In this document: positions 7,493 to 16,780 of the stretch, piece by piece
How the letters are laid out: every line of letters begins with the position of its first letter
How positions within the stretch are numbered: the stretch's first letter is position 1
Source: Thermoguttaceae bacterium
GTDB lineage: Bacteria; Planctomycetota; Planctomycetia; Pirellulales; Thermoguttaceae
Length of the DNA: 33,492 nt
Assembly: GCA_017447865.1 (NCBI GenBank)
Contig: JAFSMO010000020.1
Location: 1 to 33,492 of the forward strand
Direction of reading: 5' to 3'
Program-made: the position numbers and the translations under genes
Notes under the pieces: model-generated
What the model saw: only the letters and a program-made list of their open reading frames with translations
What the model was told of the DNA's origin: nothing
Databases searched by the model: none

Positions 7493-8896
7493 ATGTCCGA
7501 AGATCCTGCAGTACAAAACGAAAATCAAGAAGCCACTTCCGCCCTTCCCGTCATTTCGCCGGCAAAGCGCAAACAGCTTCAAAAAACGTTTGAGCTCGGT
7601 ATGCAGAAGCATAACCAGAAGAACTACGATTATGCGACGGAGCTTTTGTTGGCGTGCGCGTGTGCGGATCCCGGTAACGCGGGTTACGTTCAGGGCCTGC
7701 TGAACCACCTGAAAGATAAATATGAAAAATCCAAGGGGAAAGGCCACCCCATGGCGTTCCTGAAGCTCATGGGTCCTAAAGGTGCGATGAAAAAAGCGAA
7801 GGCCAAAAAAGACTGGTGTGCTGTCATGGAAGCCGGTTACAAGGGCCTCGTTTGGAATCCCTGGGATTTCAACGTCCTTAAAGCCATGGTGGAAGCCGCT
7901 CAGGAACTGGCTTTGACCGACGTTCCGCTCCTTCTGCTTAAAATGGCTCTGGAAGGCAACCCGAAGGACATTAATATCAACCGTTTTTGCGGGACGAAGC
8001 TCGAAGAACTCGATCGCATCAACGACGCGTACCAGTGCTGGCGCCGCGTCAGCGAAATGAAACCCGGCGATCCGGAAACGGAAGCCGTACTTTCCCGTCT
8101 GACCATCGCGCGTACGATCAAGGAGACCGGTTACACTGCGGCTCCGACCAAGTCGGCCACTGCCAAGGTCACGGCAAAAGACGCTTCGGGTGCCACGATG
8201 GAAATGACGCACGAGCAATTCCTTGAGGAACAGATCAAGCAGAACCCGAGAAACGTTTCGACTTACATCGAACTGGCCGACATCCACATTCAGGTCGAGC
8301 ATTTCGACAAAGCGGAAGACGTTCTTACGCGCGGCGTGAAAAACTGCGGGCCCGGTGATGGAATGCAGGACAAACTGGAGGACGTCCAGATCCGCCGCAT
8401 GCGCCAGAAAATGTCCAAGGTGGACCGTGCGAGCGACGAGTGGAAGCGCCTGCGTCTCGAAATGAACGAGACCGAGCTCGGCATTTGGAAAAACCGCTGC
8501 GAGCGTTACCCAAACAACCTGGGCTTCAAGTATGACCTTGGTCTGCGCTACCAGATGAAGGGCGATAATGACGAGGCGATCAAGCAGTTCCAGATCTCCA
8601 AGAAGGAGCCGCGCCGCGCTGGTCTTTCGTGCCTTGCGCTGGGGCAGTGCTTCCAGGCCATCAAGCAGTACAGTCTGGCGATGGCGAACTACCAGGAAGC
8701 GATCGAGAAGATCCCGGATCGTGACGCGGACAACCGCAAGAAGGCGTACTATTTGGCCGGGAAACTTTCTATCGCGCTGAACGAGTACGACAAAGCGAAC
8801 GAGTTCCTCGCGAAACTGGCCGACATCGATTTCAGCTACAAAGACGTTTCGGAGCTTCTGGCCAAAGTGGAAGCGCAGCGAAACTCGGAAGGTTAA
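7493..8896 (+). CDS. Cytoplasmic tetratricopeptide-repeat protein
   Basis: This 467-residue protein has no signal peptide or membrane segment. It contains helical repeats of TPR type: an N-terminal unit near residues 27-55 (KTFELGMQKHNQKNYDYATELL), a central unit near 245-275 (IELADIHIQVEHFDKAEDVL), and C-terminal units near 345-440 (FKYDLGLRYQMKGDNDEAIKQF; YSLAMANYQEAIEKIP). Lysine-rich stretches occur near 80-105. TPRs serve as protein-binding scaffolds; the partner is unknown. It precedes rpsT by 111 bases on the same strand, but its own promoter and the codon-rich gap do not prove an operon. No Shine-Dalgarno precedes the ATG; the start is chosen because it is the first in frame after the promoter. 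Confidence 0.75.
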   Translation: MSEDPAVQNENQEATSALPVISPAKRKQLQKTFELGMQKHNQKNYDYATELLLACACADPGNAGYVQGLLNHLKDKYEKSKGKGHPMAFLKLMGPKGAMKKAKAKKDWCAVMEAGYKGLVWNPWDFNVLKAMVEAAQELALTDVPLLLLKMALEGNPKDININRFCGTKLEELDRINDAYQCWRRVSEMKPGDPETEAVLSRLTIARTIKETGYTAAPTKSATAKVTAKDASGATMEMTHEQFLEEQIKQNPRNVSTYIELADIHIQVEHFDKAEDVLTRGVKNCGPGDGMQDKLEDVQIRRMRQKMSKVDRASDEWKRLRLEMNETELGIWKNRCERYPNNLGFKYDLGLRYQMKGDNDEAIKQFQISKKEPRRAGLSCLALGQCFQAIKQYSLAMANYQEAIEKIPDRDADNRKKAYYLAGKLSIALNEYDKANEFLAKLADIDFSYKDVSELLAKVEAQRNSEG

Positions 8897-9007
8897 CGAA
8901 TAATGAAAACGGGGGACGAAAAACCGACTTCGTTCTTTGCTTTCGTTCAAATTACATTTTTGTTTTAATTTTCAATTTTTGTTTTTACAGGAGCGATTCG
9001 ACGAATT

Positions 9008-9280
9008 ATGCCGAATATTAAAAGTGCTAAAAAACGTCTTCGTCAGAACGAAGTAAAAAAAGTCACCAATTTGGCCATCAAACGTACTCTGCGCCGTAAC
9101 TGCCGCAGTGTTCGTGAAGCGGTTGCCGCCGGAAATATCGAGCTGGCCGAGACGAATTTCCGTCTTGCCTGCAAGCACCTCGACCGTGCTGCTTCCAAGA
9201 AAATCATCCACAAGAATACGGTTTCCCGTCTGAAGTCCCGTCTTTCCGCGTGCATCAAAGCCGCCAAGAACGCTGACTGA
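9008..9280 (+). CDS. rpsT: 30S ribosomal protein S20
   Basis: The 90-residue, strongly basic protein starts MPNIKSAKKRLRQNE and continues with the typical helical-bundle pattern of S20 (RNAIKRTLRR-like segment, then KNTVSRLKSRLS and a short Ala/Lys end). Length matches the family (about 85-90 residues). It binds 16S rRNA early in small-subunit assembly. An AGGAG motif lies unusually far (about 14 bases) from the ATG. A hairpin at 9312-9338 follows the gene. In E. coli S20 represses its own translation; nothing here proves that. Confidence 0.97.
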   Translation: MPNIKSAKKRLRQNEVKKVTNLAIKRTLRRNCRSVREAVAAGNIELAETNFRLACKHLDRAASKKIIHKNTVSRLKSRLSACIKAAKNAD

Positions 9281-9311
9281 GCAAGAATAAATCCGTGTGC
9301 GTTTCAACTTT

Positions 9312-9338
9312 CGGGACGATGCTTCGCGCGTCGTTCCG
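9312..9338 (+). terminator. Hairpin after rpsT
   Basis: CGGGACGATGC (9312-9322) pairs with GCGTCGTTCCG (9328-9338) over 11 bases with two G-U type pairs, closing the loop TTCGC. It lies 32 bases after the rpsT stop. The arms resemble those of the hairpin at 27951-27979. There is no U run directly after it, so it may attenuate rather than end transcription into coaD. Confidence 0.5.
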
Positions 9339-9404
9339 GGGGTGGCGTTTAAAATGCCGCGTACATGGACCGGTCTTTGAGTGTTCATCTATGGAAATCC
9401 TCTC

Positions 9405-9914
9405 ATGAGCAAACCCAGTATCGCGATTTATCCCGGTTCTTTCGACCCCATCACGCTTGGCCATTTGGACATCATGGAGCGTGCAAGCCGCATTTTCGAC
9501 AAACTGATTGTGGGAATTGGGGTGAATCTCGAGAAAAAGCACCTCTTCACGACCGAAGAGCGCATTGAGCAGATCAAACTTTCGACGCAGCACCTTCCCA
9601 ACGTGGAGATCCGGACGTTCAACGGTCTGGCGGTCCGATTCGTGGAGGAGTGCGGGGCGAACATCATGATCCGCGGCGTGCGTCCCATTACGGACATTCC
9701 GGCAGAGCTCACGATGATGATGGCGAACCGCCGCCTTTCAAGCAAGGTGGAAACGCTTTTCATGATCGCGGACGGTGACCTGGCGCACGTTTCCAGCTCG
9801 CTCATCAAGCAGATCGCGGGCCTGGCCGGGCGCGAGGAGTTCCGGAAATTCCTGCCGGAAGTGGTCATCCCGTTCGTGGAGGCGAAGTTCAAGAAATTGG
9901 ACTCCGGACGCTGA
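9405..9914 (+). CDS. coaD: Phosphopantetheine adenylyltransferase
   Basis: The 169-residue protein transfers AMP from ATP to 4'-phosphopantetheine, the penultimate step of coenzyme A synthesis. It has the nucleotidyltransferase motif YPGSFDPITLGHLDI (with the T/H-x-G-H core) at the N-terminus, RGVRPITD near residue 90, and SSSLIKQIA near 130, equivalent to the ISSTxVR motif. The ATG at 9405 places MSKPSIAIYPGSFDP where the family starts. An in-frame GTG at 9381 would add eight residues and is less likely. It follows rpsT by 124 bases. panC, for an earlier step toward the same coenzyme, lies at 21018-21881. Confidence 0.96.
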   Translation: MSKPSIAIYPGSFDPITLGHLDIMERASRIFDKLIVGIGVNLEKKHLFTTEERIEQIKLSTQHLPNVEIRTFNGLAVRFVEECGANIMIRGVRPITDIPAELTMMMANRRLSSKVETLFMIADGDLAHVSSSLIKQIAGLAGREEFRKFLPEVVIPFVEAKFKKLDSGR

Positions 9915-10111
9915 GACCAGTGCCAGCTCACGGTCGGATTAATATTGGATTGAATTACTCAAAAAGGGCGCGAACACGCCGCGAATGAGACCATGCGCGG
10001 AGAGTTTTCGCCCGGTTCCGCTTTTTTTCTTCATTTTCCTGGTCCGGCGTGGGGTTTCTTAATATTCCCGCCAAATCTTTCTTAAAAAAATGAAAAAACT
10101 CTAAATCACTC

Positions 10112-10140
10112 TTGATTTATTTGGCTCTTTTGTGTATTAA
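10112..10140 (+). promoter_or_regulatory. Putative promoter of bamA
   Basis: TTGATT (10112-10117) and TATTAA (10135-10140) are separated by 17 bases, about 52 bases before the bamA ATG. Each box matches consensus at 4 of 6 positions. The rest of the 277-base gap after coaD holds a possible weak GC-rich foldback near 9966-10013 and AT-rich sequence. Confidence 0.4.
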
Positions 10141-10191
10141 TTCGGAAATGTGTAAATTTCTTCAATAGGAATTGATAAGACGGAATCGTTC

Positions 10192-13100
10192 ATGACGCGA
10201 ACGCAATCGAACAAAACAGAACGAAAAACTCTCCAAAGCCCGCGGTCCAGGTTTGGATTCGCCCTGGTGTGCCTTTTCGTAGTTTCTGGCCTGCTCGTTC
10301 ATCTGGCGGGTACGGTCGTGCGTGCGGACGTCGGAACGCCTTCCGCCTATTATATGCCGAAGGACCCCGCGAATATTCAGCCGGGAACATTCAGCCCCGA
10401 GGGGAATTTCTCAAACGCTGCCGCAGGGAACGCCGAAACGCAAAAAACGGAAGAAGTTTCCGATCCGGGTGACCTGCTTTCCGTTCGGAGCTATAGCTCC
10501 CCCGGAAGTGACGAGATTACCACCGGGAAGAACGGCCGCGATGACGTTCTGCCGGAATCTTCCGCCATGGAAATTGCCCCCGCAAATACCCCGGTCGGTG
10601 CCAACGCGGAGTCCATTCTGACAGGAAACGACCAGACGGGCGCTTTGCCTTCGGAACAGGCCATTCCGGTAGAGGACGCTTCTGACTCCCAGTCCGGGAA
10701 CGCTCTGACGAAAGGAAGCGAGCATGAAGGAAAAACGATCGTGGACGTTCAGATCATTGGAAATGAACGCCATACGACCGAAAAAATCATGCAGCAGATC
10801 CACATGCGTCAGGGGCATACGTTCAAGTCGATGAATCTCGACGACGACATTCTGCGCCTGAATCAGTCCCGCTTTTTCACTCTGGTGGAGCCTTACATCA
10901 AGTCGGTCCCAGGCGGGGTCATTGTGATGTTCAAGGTGAAGGAACGCCCGGTTCTGCGCTACCTGCGTTTTCAGGGAAATGGCTCGATCCGGATCGGACT
11001 GCTCGAAAAAGAGTGCGGCCTGGTTACCGGCAAACCGTTCAGTCCGTACGACGTGGAAGAGGGCCGCAAGAAACTCGAAACGTTCTACCATTCCCGGGGT
11101 TTCGCGCGTGTTTCGGTCAAGACGATCCAGGGCGACCAGCAGGGTGATCCCGGCGTCATTTACCTCATTAATCCCGGACCGAAACTCCGGATCGGCAAAA
11201 CGACGTTCATCGGGAACAAAATCACCTCGGCCGCGCGTCTGAAAACCGTCGTCAGCAGCAAACCCGGTTTCCTCTGGCTCTTCAAGGGCGAACTGCTGGA
11301 AGAAAACCTTCAGAACGACATTCGGACGCTCGAGGATTACTACCGCCGCCTCGGTTTCTTCTACGCGAGAATTGGCCGCCGCGTGACTCGAACGAGCGAA
11401 GACGGCTGGAACGACGTGACGTTCGTGATCAACGAAGGCCCGCAGGCAAAAATCCGCGAGATCCGTTTCGTCGGGAACACCAAATTCGATTCCCAAACGC
11501 TTCTGGCTGACATGGAAGTCGAAGAGGGGAAAGCCTACAATAAAGACCGGCTGGACCTGAGCATCGTGAAAGTCCGCCGCCGTTACGGGCGTGAGGGCTA
11601 CGTCTTCGCGAATATTAACGCCGAGGCGAAGATTCTTGACGATCCGGGCCAGTGCGACATCGTGTTCTCGATCCAGGAAGGCAAAATTTACCGCGTCGGC
11701 CGGGTAAACGTCCTGATCGAAGGCGAATTCCCGCACACGCAGATTTCCACGGTCCTGAACCGCCTTTCCGTGAAACCGGGCGACCTGGTGAACGTCAACG
11801 AGCTTCAGCAGTCGGAGCGTCGTCTGCGTGCCTCGCAGCTTTTCGCGACGGACCAGGCTCAGGGCAAAATGCCGAAAATCGTTTACTCTCCGCCGGAACT
11901 TGCGCAGGAAGCGGAAATCGCGGCTCAGGTCGGCTCCAAAGCCGGTGAACCGGGAGGGTCCGGAACGACCGATCACCGCAAGCCGCAAAGCGGTTCGGCG
12001 GGAAGCGCGTCCACTTCGGCCGGAAAAGCCAGCGTGGGCGGCGGAGCAGGGCGTGACGCACTTTCGGGAACGCATACCGTGCTGAAACAGACCATCGCCG
12101 ATGTGGAAGACGATTTCCAGATCGGTCAGAACGAGGCGCTTCTGGACGTGAATATTCATACCGTCATGCGTCCGAAAGAATCCTCAGCCCAGGCAGAAGA
12201 GACTGTTCAAAATTCCGACGTGCAGGAAGGTAAAGCGGCGCAAAATGCCGTTAGAACACAAAATGGAATCCAGAATGGGACTCAAAATGCCGGGCGGGAT
12301 TCTGCGGACAGCGAGATGGAAAAGTACTGGTGCCTGGAATTCGTGGACCGTGAAAGCGGCGAAACGTTCCGGACGTACGAATTCCCGGAAAGTGACGCGG
12401 ATTTGTACCTGGCCGGCCGGGTCAGCGTTTCCAATGACGATCCGTCTTACGCTTCCAGACCGGTGGCGATCCGTGAAACGGCGCAGCCGGTCACTCACGT
12501 GGTGCGCTACCCCGATTCCACCGGTGGATCTTCTTCCGTTCCGCTGACCCGTATCGAGGTCGCGGACGATGACGTGGACGGCACGACGTACTCCACGGCT
12601 TCATCTACGGGAGTGGCTCAAGGAAATACGACGGCGCCGCAGCAGCAGACCAATGCGCCGGAGTGGGCGTCACAAGCGTCCGCGGAAGCTCCGCCAGTGG
12701 AGCAGGTCGCGAACGTGTACCCGCGTACCGGTCAGTCCATGGCTCCTCCGCCGCAGCCGGGAATCAGTAATACCGACGTGACGCCGTACACGCAGCACAT
12801 CAGCGACCCGCCGGCGGATGGTTTCACTCTGGGCGACTGGCAGAGGCAAAGTCTTCCGATTACCGCTGAGATGGAAGAAACGACGACTGGCCGCGTGATG
12901 TTTTCGCTGGGCGTCAGTTCCGACTCGGGGTTGGTCGGGTCCATGGTCGTGGATGAGCAGAACTTCGATATTCGGCGCTGGCCCACCAGTTGGAGCGACA
13001 TTAAAAACGGCACGTGCTGGCGCGGCCGTGGTCAGCATTTCCGTATGGAGGCGACGCCTGGTACGCAGGTTTCCCGCTACGTCGTGAGTTTCGACGAGCC

Positions 13101-13920
13101 GTACCTCTTCAACACGGAAATCGGTTTGGGTACGAGCGTGATGTACTATGAACGCGACTACAAACCGTGGGATGAACGCCGGATCGGAGGCCAGTTCAAC
13201 CTGAGCCGTGCGCTCACGCATGATATGCGGGCGTACATTGGTTTCCGTGGCTACGACGTGAAAGTTTACCATCCGGCAAGCCCGACTCCGGACCGGGTCT
13301 CTGACGCATTGGGGCACTCGGCGCTTTATGGTTTCAGTCTGCGTTTGGTTCAGGACCGCCGTGACAGCGCGTACCTTGCGACGGAAGGTTACTACGCCTC
13401 CGTGGAATTTGAGCAGGTGATCGGAACGTACACGTATCCGCGCTTCAACGCCCAGTTCAAAAAGTACTGGCTCCTTTACGAACGCGCCGATATGTCGGGG
13501 CGCAACGTGCTGAGCTTCACCTCCAGTTTCGCCTGGACGGGTGATGATACGCCGATTTACGAGTCCTACTTCGCCGGCGGTTCCTCAACGATTCGTGGTT
13601 TCGATTACCGCGGCGTTTCTCCGCGCCAGTACGGTTATGCGGTCGGCGGTAATGTAATGTTTTTGGCCTCACTTGAGTACCTGTTCCCGATCACGGCGGA
13701 CGACATGATCCGCGGCGTCATCTTCTGCGATACAGGTACGGTCGAGACGGATATCAAGCATTGGAACAGCAAATACCGTGTCACGGTCGGTGCAGGTCTC
13801 CGTATTTCGATGCCGATGCTTGGACCGGCTCCGATGGCGCTCGACTTCGGTTTTCCGATCTGCAAGGAAGACGGCGACGAGAAAGAAATCTTCAGCTTCA
13901 CGATGGGGCTCCAGCGGTAA
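10192..13920 (+). CDS. bamA: Outer membrane protein assembly factor BamA (Omp85) with a large insert
   Basis: The 1242-residue protein inserts beta-barrel proteins into the outer membrane. A basic N-terminus and one hydrophobic segment (about residues 21-45) act as signal. After a low-complexity stretch, POTRA domains run from about 180 to 565: VDVQIIGNERHT, LRYLRFQGNGSI, LRIGKTTFIGNK, IREIRFVGNTKF and YRVGRVNVLIEG each open a domain. The C-terminal 16-strand barrel (about 900-1242) carries GGSSTIRGFDYRG, the conserved loop-6 RGF/RGY motif, and ends MGLQR. E. coli BamA has about 810 residues. The excess comes from the N-terminal 130 residues and a Gly/Ser/Gln/Pro-rich insert (about 575-900) between the last POTRA and the barrel. 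A terminator follows at 13950. It is followed by a lipoprotein gene, consistent with an envelope-assembly locus. Confidence 0.93.
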   Translation: MTRTQSNKTERKTLQSPRSRFGFALVCLFVVSGLLVHLAGTVVRADVGTPSAYYMPKDPANIQPGTFSPEGNFSNAAAGNAETQKTEEVSDPGDLLSVRSYSSPGSDEITTGKNGRDDVLPESSAMEIAPANTPVGANAESILTGNDQTGALPSEQAIPVEDASDSQSGNALTKGSEHEGKTIVDVQIIGNERHTTEKIMQQIHMRQGHTFKSMNLDDDILRLNQSRFFTLVEPYIKSVPGGVIVMFKVKERPVLRYLRFQGNGSIRIGLLEKECGLVTGKPFSPYDVEEGRKKLETFYHSRGFARVSVKTIQGDQQGDPGVIYLINPGPKLRIGKTTFIGNKITSAARLKTVVSSKPGFLWLFKGELLEENLQNDIRTLEDYYRRLGFFYARIGRRVTRTSEDGWNDVTFVINEGPQAKIREIRFVGNTKFDSQTLLADMEVEEGKAYNKDRLDLSIVKVRRRYGREGYVFANINAEAKILDDPGQCDIVFSIQEGKIYRVGRVNVLIEGEFPHTQISTVLNRLSVKPGDLVNVNELQQSERRLRASQLFATDQAQGKMPKIVYSPPELAQEAEIAAQVGSKAGEPGGSGTTDHRKPQSGSAGSASTSAGKASVGGGAGRDALSGTHTVLKQTIADVEDDFQIGQNEALLDVNIHTVMRPKESSAQAEETVQNSDVQEGKAAQNAVRTQNGIQNGTQNAGRDSADSEMEKYWCLEFVDRESGETFRTYEFPESDADLYLAGRVSVSNDDPSYASRPVAIRETAQPVTHVVRYPDSTGGSSSVPLTRIEVADDDVDGTTYSTASSTGVAQGNTTAPQQQTNAPEWASQASAEAPPVEQVANVYPRTGQSMAPPPQPGISNTDVTPYTQHISDPPADGFTLGDWQRQSLPITAEMEETTTGRVMFSLGVSSDSGLVGSMVVDEQNFDIRRWPTSWSDIKNGTCWRGRGQHFRMEATPGTQVSRYVVSFDEPYLFNTEIGLGTSVMYYERDYKPWDERRIGGQFNLSRALTHDMRAYIGFRGYDVKVYHPASPTPDRVSDALGHSALYGFSLRLVQDRRDSAYLATEGYYASVEFEQVIGTYTYPRFNAQFKKYWLLYERADMSGRNVLSFTSSFAWTGDDTPIYESYFAGGSSTIRGFDYRGVSPRQYGYAVGGNVMFLASLEYLFPITADDMIRGVIFCDTGTVETDIKHWNSKYRVTVGAGLRISMPMLGPAPMALDFGFPICKEDGDEKEIFSFTMGLQR

Positions 13921-13949
13921 GCTGAAGAAATACAGAGTAACGACCCGTT

Positions 13950-13990
13950 AAGGAAATACAGATCAGTGCGATCCGTATTTCCTTTTCTTT
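13950..13990 (+). terminator. Intrinsic terminator after bamA
   Basis: AAGGAAATACAGATC (13950-13964) pairs with GATCCGTATTTCCTT (13970-13984) over 15 bases with one mismatch, closing the loop AGTGC, and is followed by TTCTTTT. It begins 30 bases after the bamA stop and has classic rho-independent form. Confidence 0.85.
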
Positions 13991-14137
13991 TGGGACCGAT
14001 TCGGCTTCCGAAAAGATCCAAATTTTCCATTTCTGCGGATTAATCGTCTGAAAATCCTGAAATTTCTGAAAAAATTTTCCCCGGTACCTTCCCACCTTGG
14101 CATTTTTGTGCTAAAATTGAACTGGAGGGAGTGTGCG

Positions 14138-15133
14138 ATGCTCATTCAGGGATTGAATCAAACCAAAGGACTGCGAATTTTTCAGGAAGTGCTGGCGTGT
14201 CTGGCACTCGTCCTTTGGACGGGGTGCGCCTCGCATCCTGTCTACCGCTCCAACTATACCGGGGCGGGCAATCTCGCGCCCGGAAATTCTGAGCCTGCTT
14301 TTTCTTCAGAGCCAGCCTCCACCGTGCCTCCGTACACTTCCAGCACGGCTACGCCGGGTGACCCGAACAAACCACTGCGAGACTCGCGTTCGACCACGGT
14401 CGTGCCGGCCATTAATTCGAATTCTTCCCAGCAGCAGCCACGCGGTTCGGTCTGGTCGCAAACGGATCTTCTTCTTGGCCCCAGGACGGTCATTGCGCGG
14501 CCCGGGTCGGAAGTCATTTTGACGGCGGGACTGCGTGACAAAACCGGCCATCTTCTTACCAACCAGCGCATTGACTGGAGCATCGCCCCCAACAGCGTGG
14601 GGCATTTTTCCCAGATTCAGGAACGTGAACTGAGGAACCTCCTTGTTTTTGATTTCGTGAAGCCGAAAATCCTTTCCGACACGCAGGCGGTCACGACGAC
14701 TTCCCGGTCGGAATTGACGCTGGACCGTGGGACCCCGAACCTCAACGACGACATTGTGGTGCGTCGGGGTGAATCGTGGATTTCCGTCACGTCACCGCGT
14801 GAGGGCGTGACGATCGTGAACGCTTCGGCCACTTCACAGTCGGATGGGGCCTGCAAAATGCAGTCGTCGCGCATCATTTGGGTTGACGCGGCCGTGAAAC
14901 TGCCAGAGTCGAAAGTCCTGGATTTTGGGAGCTCGTACACCCTGACGACCGCTCTGCGCCGGGTCAGTAATGAACGCCCGCTGGAACATTGGCGCGTCCG
15001 GTACCAGATCGTGGGAAACTCCACGGCAACTTTCGGCGACGGGAACAAATGCTGGAAGTTTACACGAATTACCTGGGTGAAGCCAAAGTCACGATGCGCC
15101 AGCCGGTCGCGAGGCAGGAAGAAACCCGCGTGA
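14138..15133 (+). CDS. DUF11-type lipoprotein, N-terminal part (frameshifted gene)
   Basis: This is the upstream part of a gene whose reading frame shifts near 15048. The ATG at 14138 is chosen because GGAGGGA ends 7 bases before it. The protein opens with a lipoprotein signal, hydrophobic LACLALVLWTGC with lipobox Cys about residue 30, so Lgt and Lsp would process it. A Ser/Thr/Pro-rich linker (about 40-110) leads to a beta-sandwich region with strands such as SEVILTAGLRDKTGHLLTNQRIDWSI, like a bacterial Ig fold. The last sensible residues are STATFGDGNK. The following residues in this frame (CWKFTRITWVKPKSR and on) are out-of-frame translation. The natural continuation begins with MLEVYTNYLGEAKV in the next frame. 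Its function is unknown; it is probably a periplasm-facing lipoprotein. Confidence 0.7.
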   Translation: MLIQGLNQTKGLRIFQEVLACLALVLWTGCASHPVYRSNYTGAGNLAPGNSEPAFSSEPASTVPPYTSSTATPGDPNKPLRDSRSTTVVPAINSNSSQQQPRGSVWSQTDLLLGPRTVIARPGSEVILTAGLRDKTGHLLTNQRIDWSIAPNSVGHFSQIQERELRNLLVFDFVKPKILSDTQAVTTTSRSELTLDRGTPNLNDDIVVRRGESWISVTSPREGVTIVNASATSQSDGACKMQSSRIIWVDAAVKLPESKVLDFGSSYTLTTALRRVSNERPLEHWRVRYQIVGNSTATFGDGNKCWKFTRITWVKPKSRCASRSRGRKKPA

Positions 15134-16779
15134 ATATTCAAATCATCAAACCGGCCGATGAAAACTTTAACGAGGCGGTGATCGTCCAGGAATCCAAACT
15201 GCATTTCACCTGGAGGCCGAACACGATTAATATTATGAAGACCATGCCGCGCGAGGCGCGCATCGGTGAAATCGTGCCCGCGACGATTTTCGTGACGAAT
15301 CTGACGAACCAGCCGCTCAGGAACGTCCGGATCGTGGACATTTCGCAGCCGGGCCTGGTGCTTAAAGGGGCCGGTCCGCTTGGCAGCGACGCGCCGGAAG
15401 GGCGCCAGTGGCTCGTGGATTCGCTTGCTCCCGGGGCGACATACACGGTTCAGTTGAACTACCGCATCGAGCAGCCGGGGTCTTACCTCTCGTTTTCGCG
15501 TGTGCAGACCCAGAAATTGGGGAATGATTTGACGGTTGAATGTTCCGCGCAGGTTTCCGCTGGAAGCGATACTTCGCCCTACCAGCCGGAACTTCCGAAG
15601 GCGGAGCCATCACCTGGATCGGATTCTTCGCAGTCACTTGCTTCGCCTGATACTGGGGCGAATCCCAATTCCGGCGATCTTTCCGACCCGTTCGACAGTA
15701 CGACGAAACCCCTTCCGCCGCCGCCGGATTCCGAAGAGGACGTTTACGTTCCTGGCGGTGCGCAGGATTCCGCGCCGGACACGCCACCATTGAAGTCCGA
15801 AGCTGCAGAAAAGGAAGAGAAGCAGTCGGAGATCGCGTCTCAAAGTCCGCAGTATGCGCCGGTTTTCCCGAATGACGACCCGGACGCCCTGCTTGGGCTG
15901 GACATTATATCGCCCGCCCGCGTGAAGAGCGGCGAGACGTTCCGCGTTTTCATTCAACTCTCCAATCGCGGCCAGATGGACCTGCACAATGTGGGGATTC
16001 AGGTCGCCAACACGCGCGGACTTTCGAATCAAAATCCGGACGGCGATTTGAATTTTGTGGAGCGGAATATTTTGGAGGTTCCGCAGCAAAAAATGACGCG
16101 CATTCGGACGGACTTCGTGGCGACCGTCAGTGGGGATCAGGTGATCGTCGTCAAGCTGATCCTTTCCACCGGGAAAGAATACCGGCGCGAGGCGCATTTG
16201 CGCGTGCTGGAAAAAGATGGTTCCGAGCCGGCGAAATCGGAGGAAAGTACTCCGCCTCAGAATGTGCAAACTCCCGCGGCTGCGGAAGCTCTGGAGCTCC
16301 CATCGCTGGGGATTCCGGATGAAGAGGAAGAAAAAACGGAAGAAAAAGCGCCGGAAAAAACGTCAGAAGACGAAACCATCGGCGATCTTTTGGGGGTGAA
16401 TTCGCCCGATGAGTCGGAATTTGCGATTTCCCTGGAAGAGTCCAAGTCGGATTTGAAAGTCGGAGACTCGTTCAACTATACGCTGAAAATCGTGAACTCA
16501 AAGAGCGCGGCGGTGAAAAACGTGGAGGTTTTGCTTGCGCTTCCGCCGGAAAACGCGTCCGTTCAGAAAGACTCGATCACGGGGCCGACGAAAGCCGACC
16601 TGAGTCCCGAAACCGGTTTGCTGCGCTTTGCAGCCATTCCGGGAATGGCGCCCGGTGAGTCCGTTCAGTTTTCGATCCCGGTGAAAACGTTAAAAGCGGG
16701 AACGTTCCAGGCTCACGTGCAGATTTTGGAAGGTGGAACACCGAAATCGAAAAAGACGCAGGAAACGGCTGTGAAGTGA
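15049..16779 (+). CDS. DUF11-repeat envelope protein, C-terminal part (frameshifted gene)
   Basis: This frame continues the lipoprotein above after a -1 shift. The whole gene would encode about 880 residues. It contains three DUF11-like beta-sandwich repeats: near 15240-15530 (IGEIVPATIFVTNLTNQPLRNV), near 15895-16200 (VKSGETFRVFIQLSNRGQMDL) and near 16430-16740 (LKVGDSFNYTLKIVNSKSAAVKNV). Linkers rich in Pro, Ser and Glu separate them. DUF11 repeats are typical of large surface or periplasmic structural proteins. The ATG at 15049 lies exactly at the junction and could serve as a start if the split is genuine, but no signal peptide would then direct export. The gene ends one base before the convergent FliJ-like gene. 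Confidence 0.7.
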   Translation: MLEVYTNYLGEAKVTMRQPVARQEETRVNIQIIKPADENFNEAVIVQESKLHFTWRPNTINIMKTMPREARIGEIVPATIFVTNLTNQPLRNVRIVDISQPGLVLKGAGPLGSDAPEGRQWLVDSLAPGATYTVQLNYRIEQPGSYLSFSRVQTQKLGNDLTVECSAQVSAGSDTSPYQPELPKAEPSPGSDSSQSLASPDTGANPNSGDLSDPFDSTTKPLPPPPDSEEDVYVPGGAQDSAPDTPPLKSEAAEKEEKQSEIASQSPQYAPVFPNDDPDALLGLDIISPARVKSGETFRVFIQLSNRGQMDLHNVGIQVANTRGLSNQNPDGDLNFVERNILEVPQQKMTRIRTDFVATVSGDQVIVVKLILSTGKEYRREAHLRVLEKDGSEPAKSEESTPPQNVQTPAAAEALELPSLGIPDEEEEKTEEKAPEKTSEDETIGDLLGVNSPDESEFAISLEESKSDLKVGDSFNYTLKIVNSKSAAVKNVEVLLALPPENASVQKDSITGPTKADLSPETGLLRFAAIPGMAPGESVQFSIPVKTLKAGTFQAHVQILEGGTPKSKKTQETAVK

Positions 16780-16780
16780 T

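Noticed and set aside
9966..10013. Possible terminator after coaD (GGGCG...CGCCC with inner CCGCG...CGCGG)
   Set aside because: Pairing between the inner and outer stems is poor and there is no U run directly after it, so it is not listed as a feature.
10411..12159. A 582-codon minus-strand open frame within bamA
   Set aside because: It lies antisense to conserved POTRA domains and has no start signal or family features.
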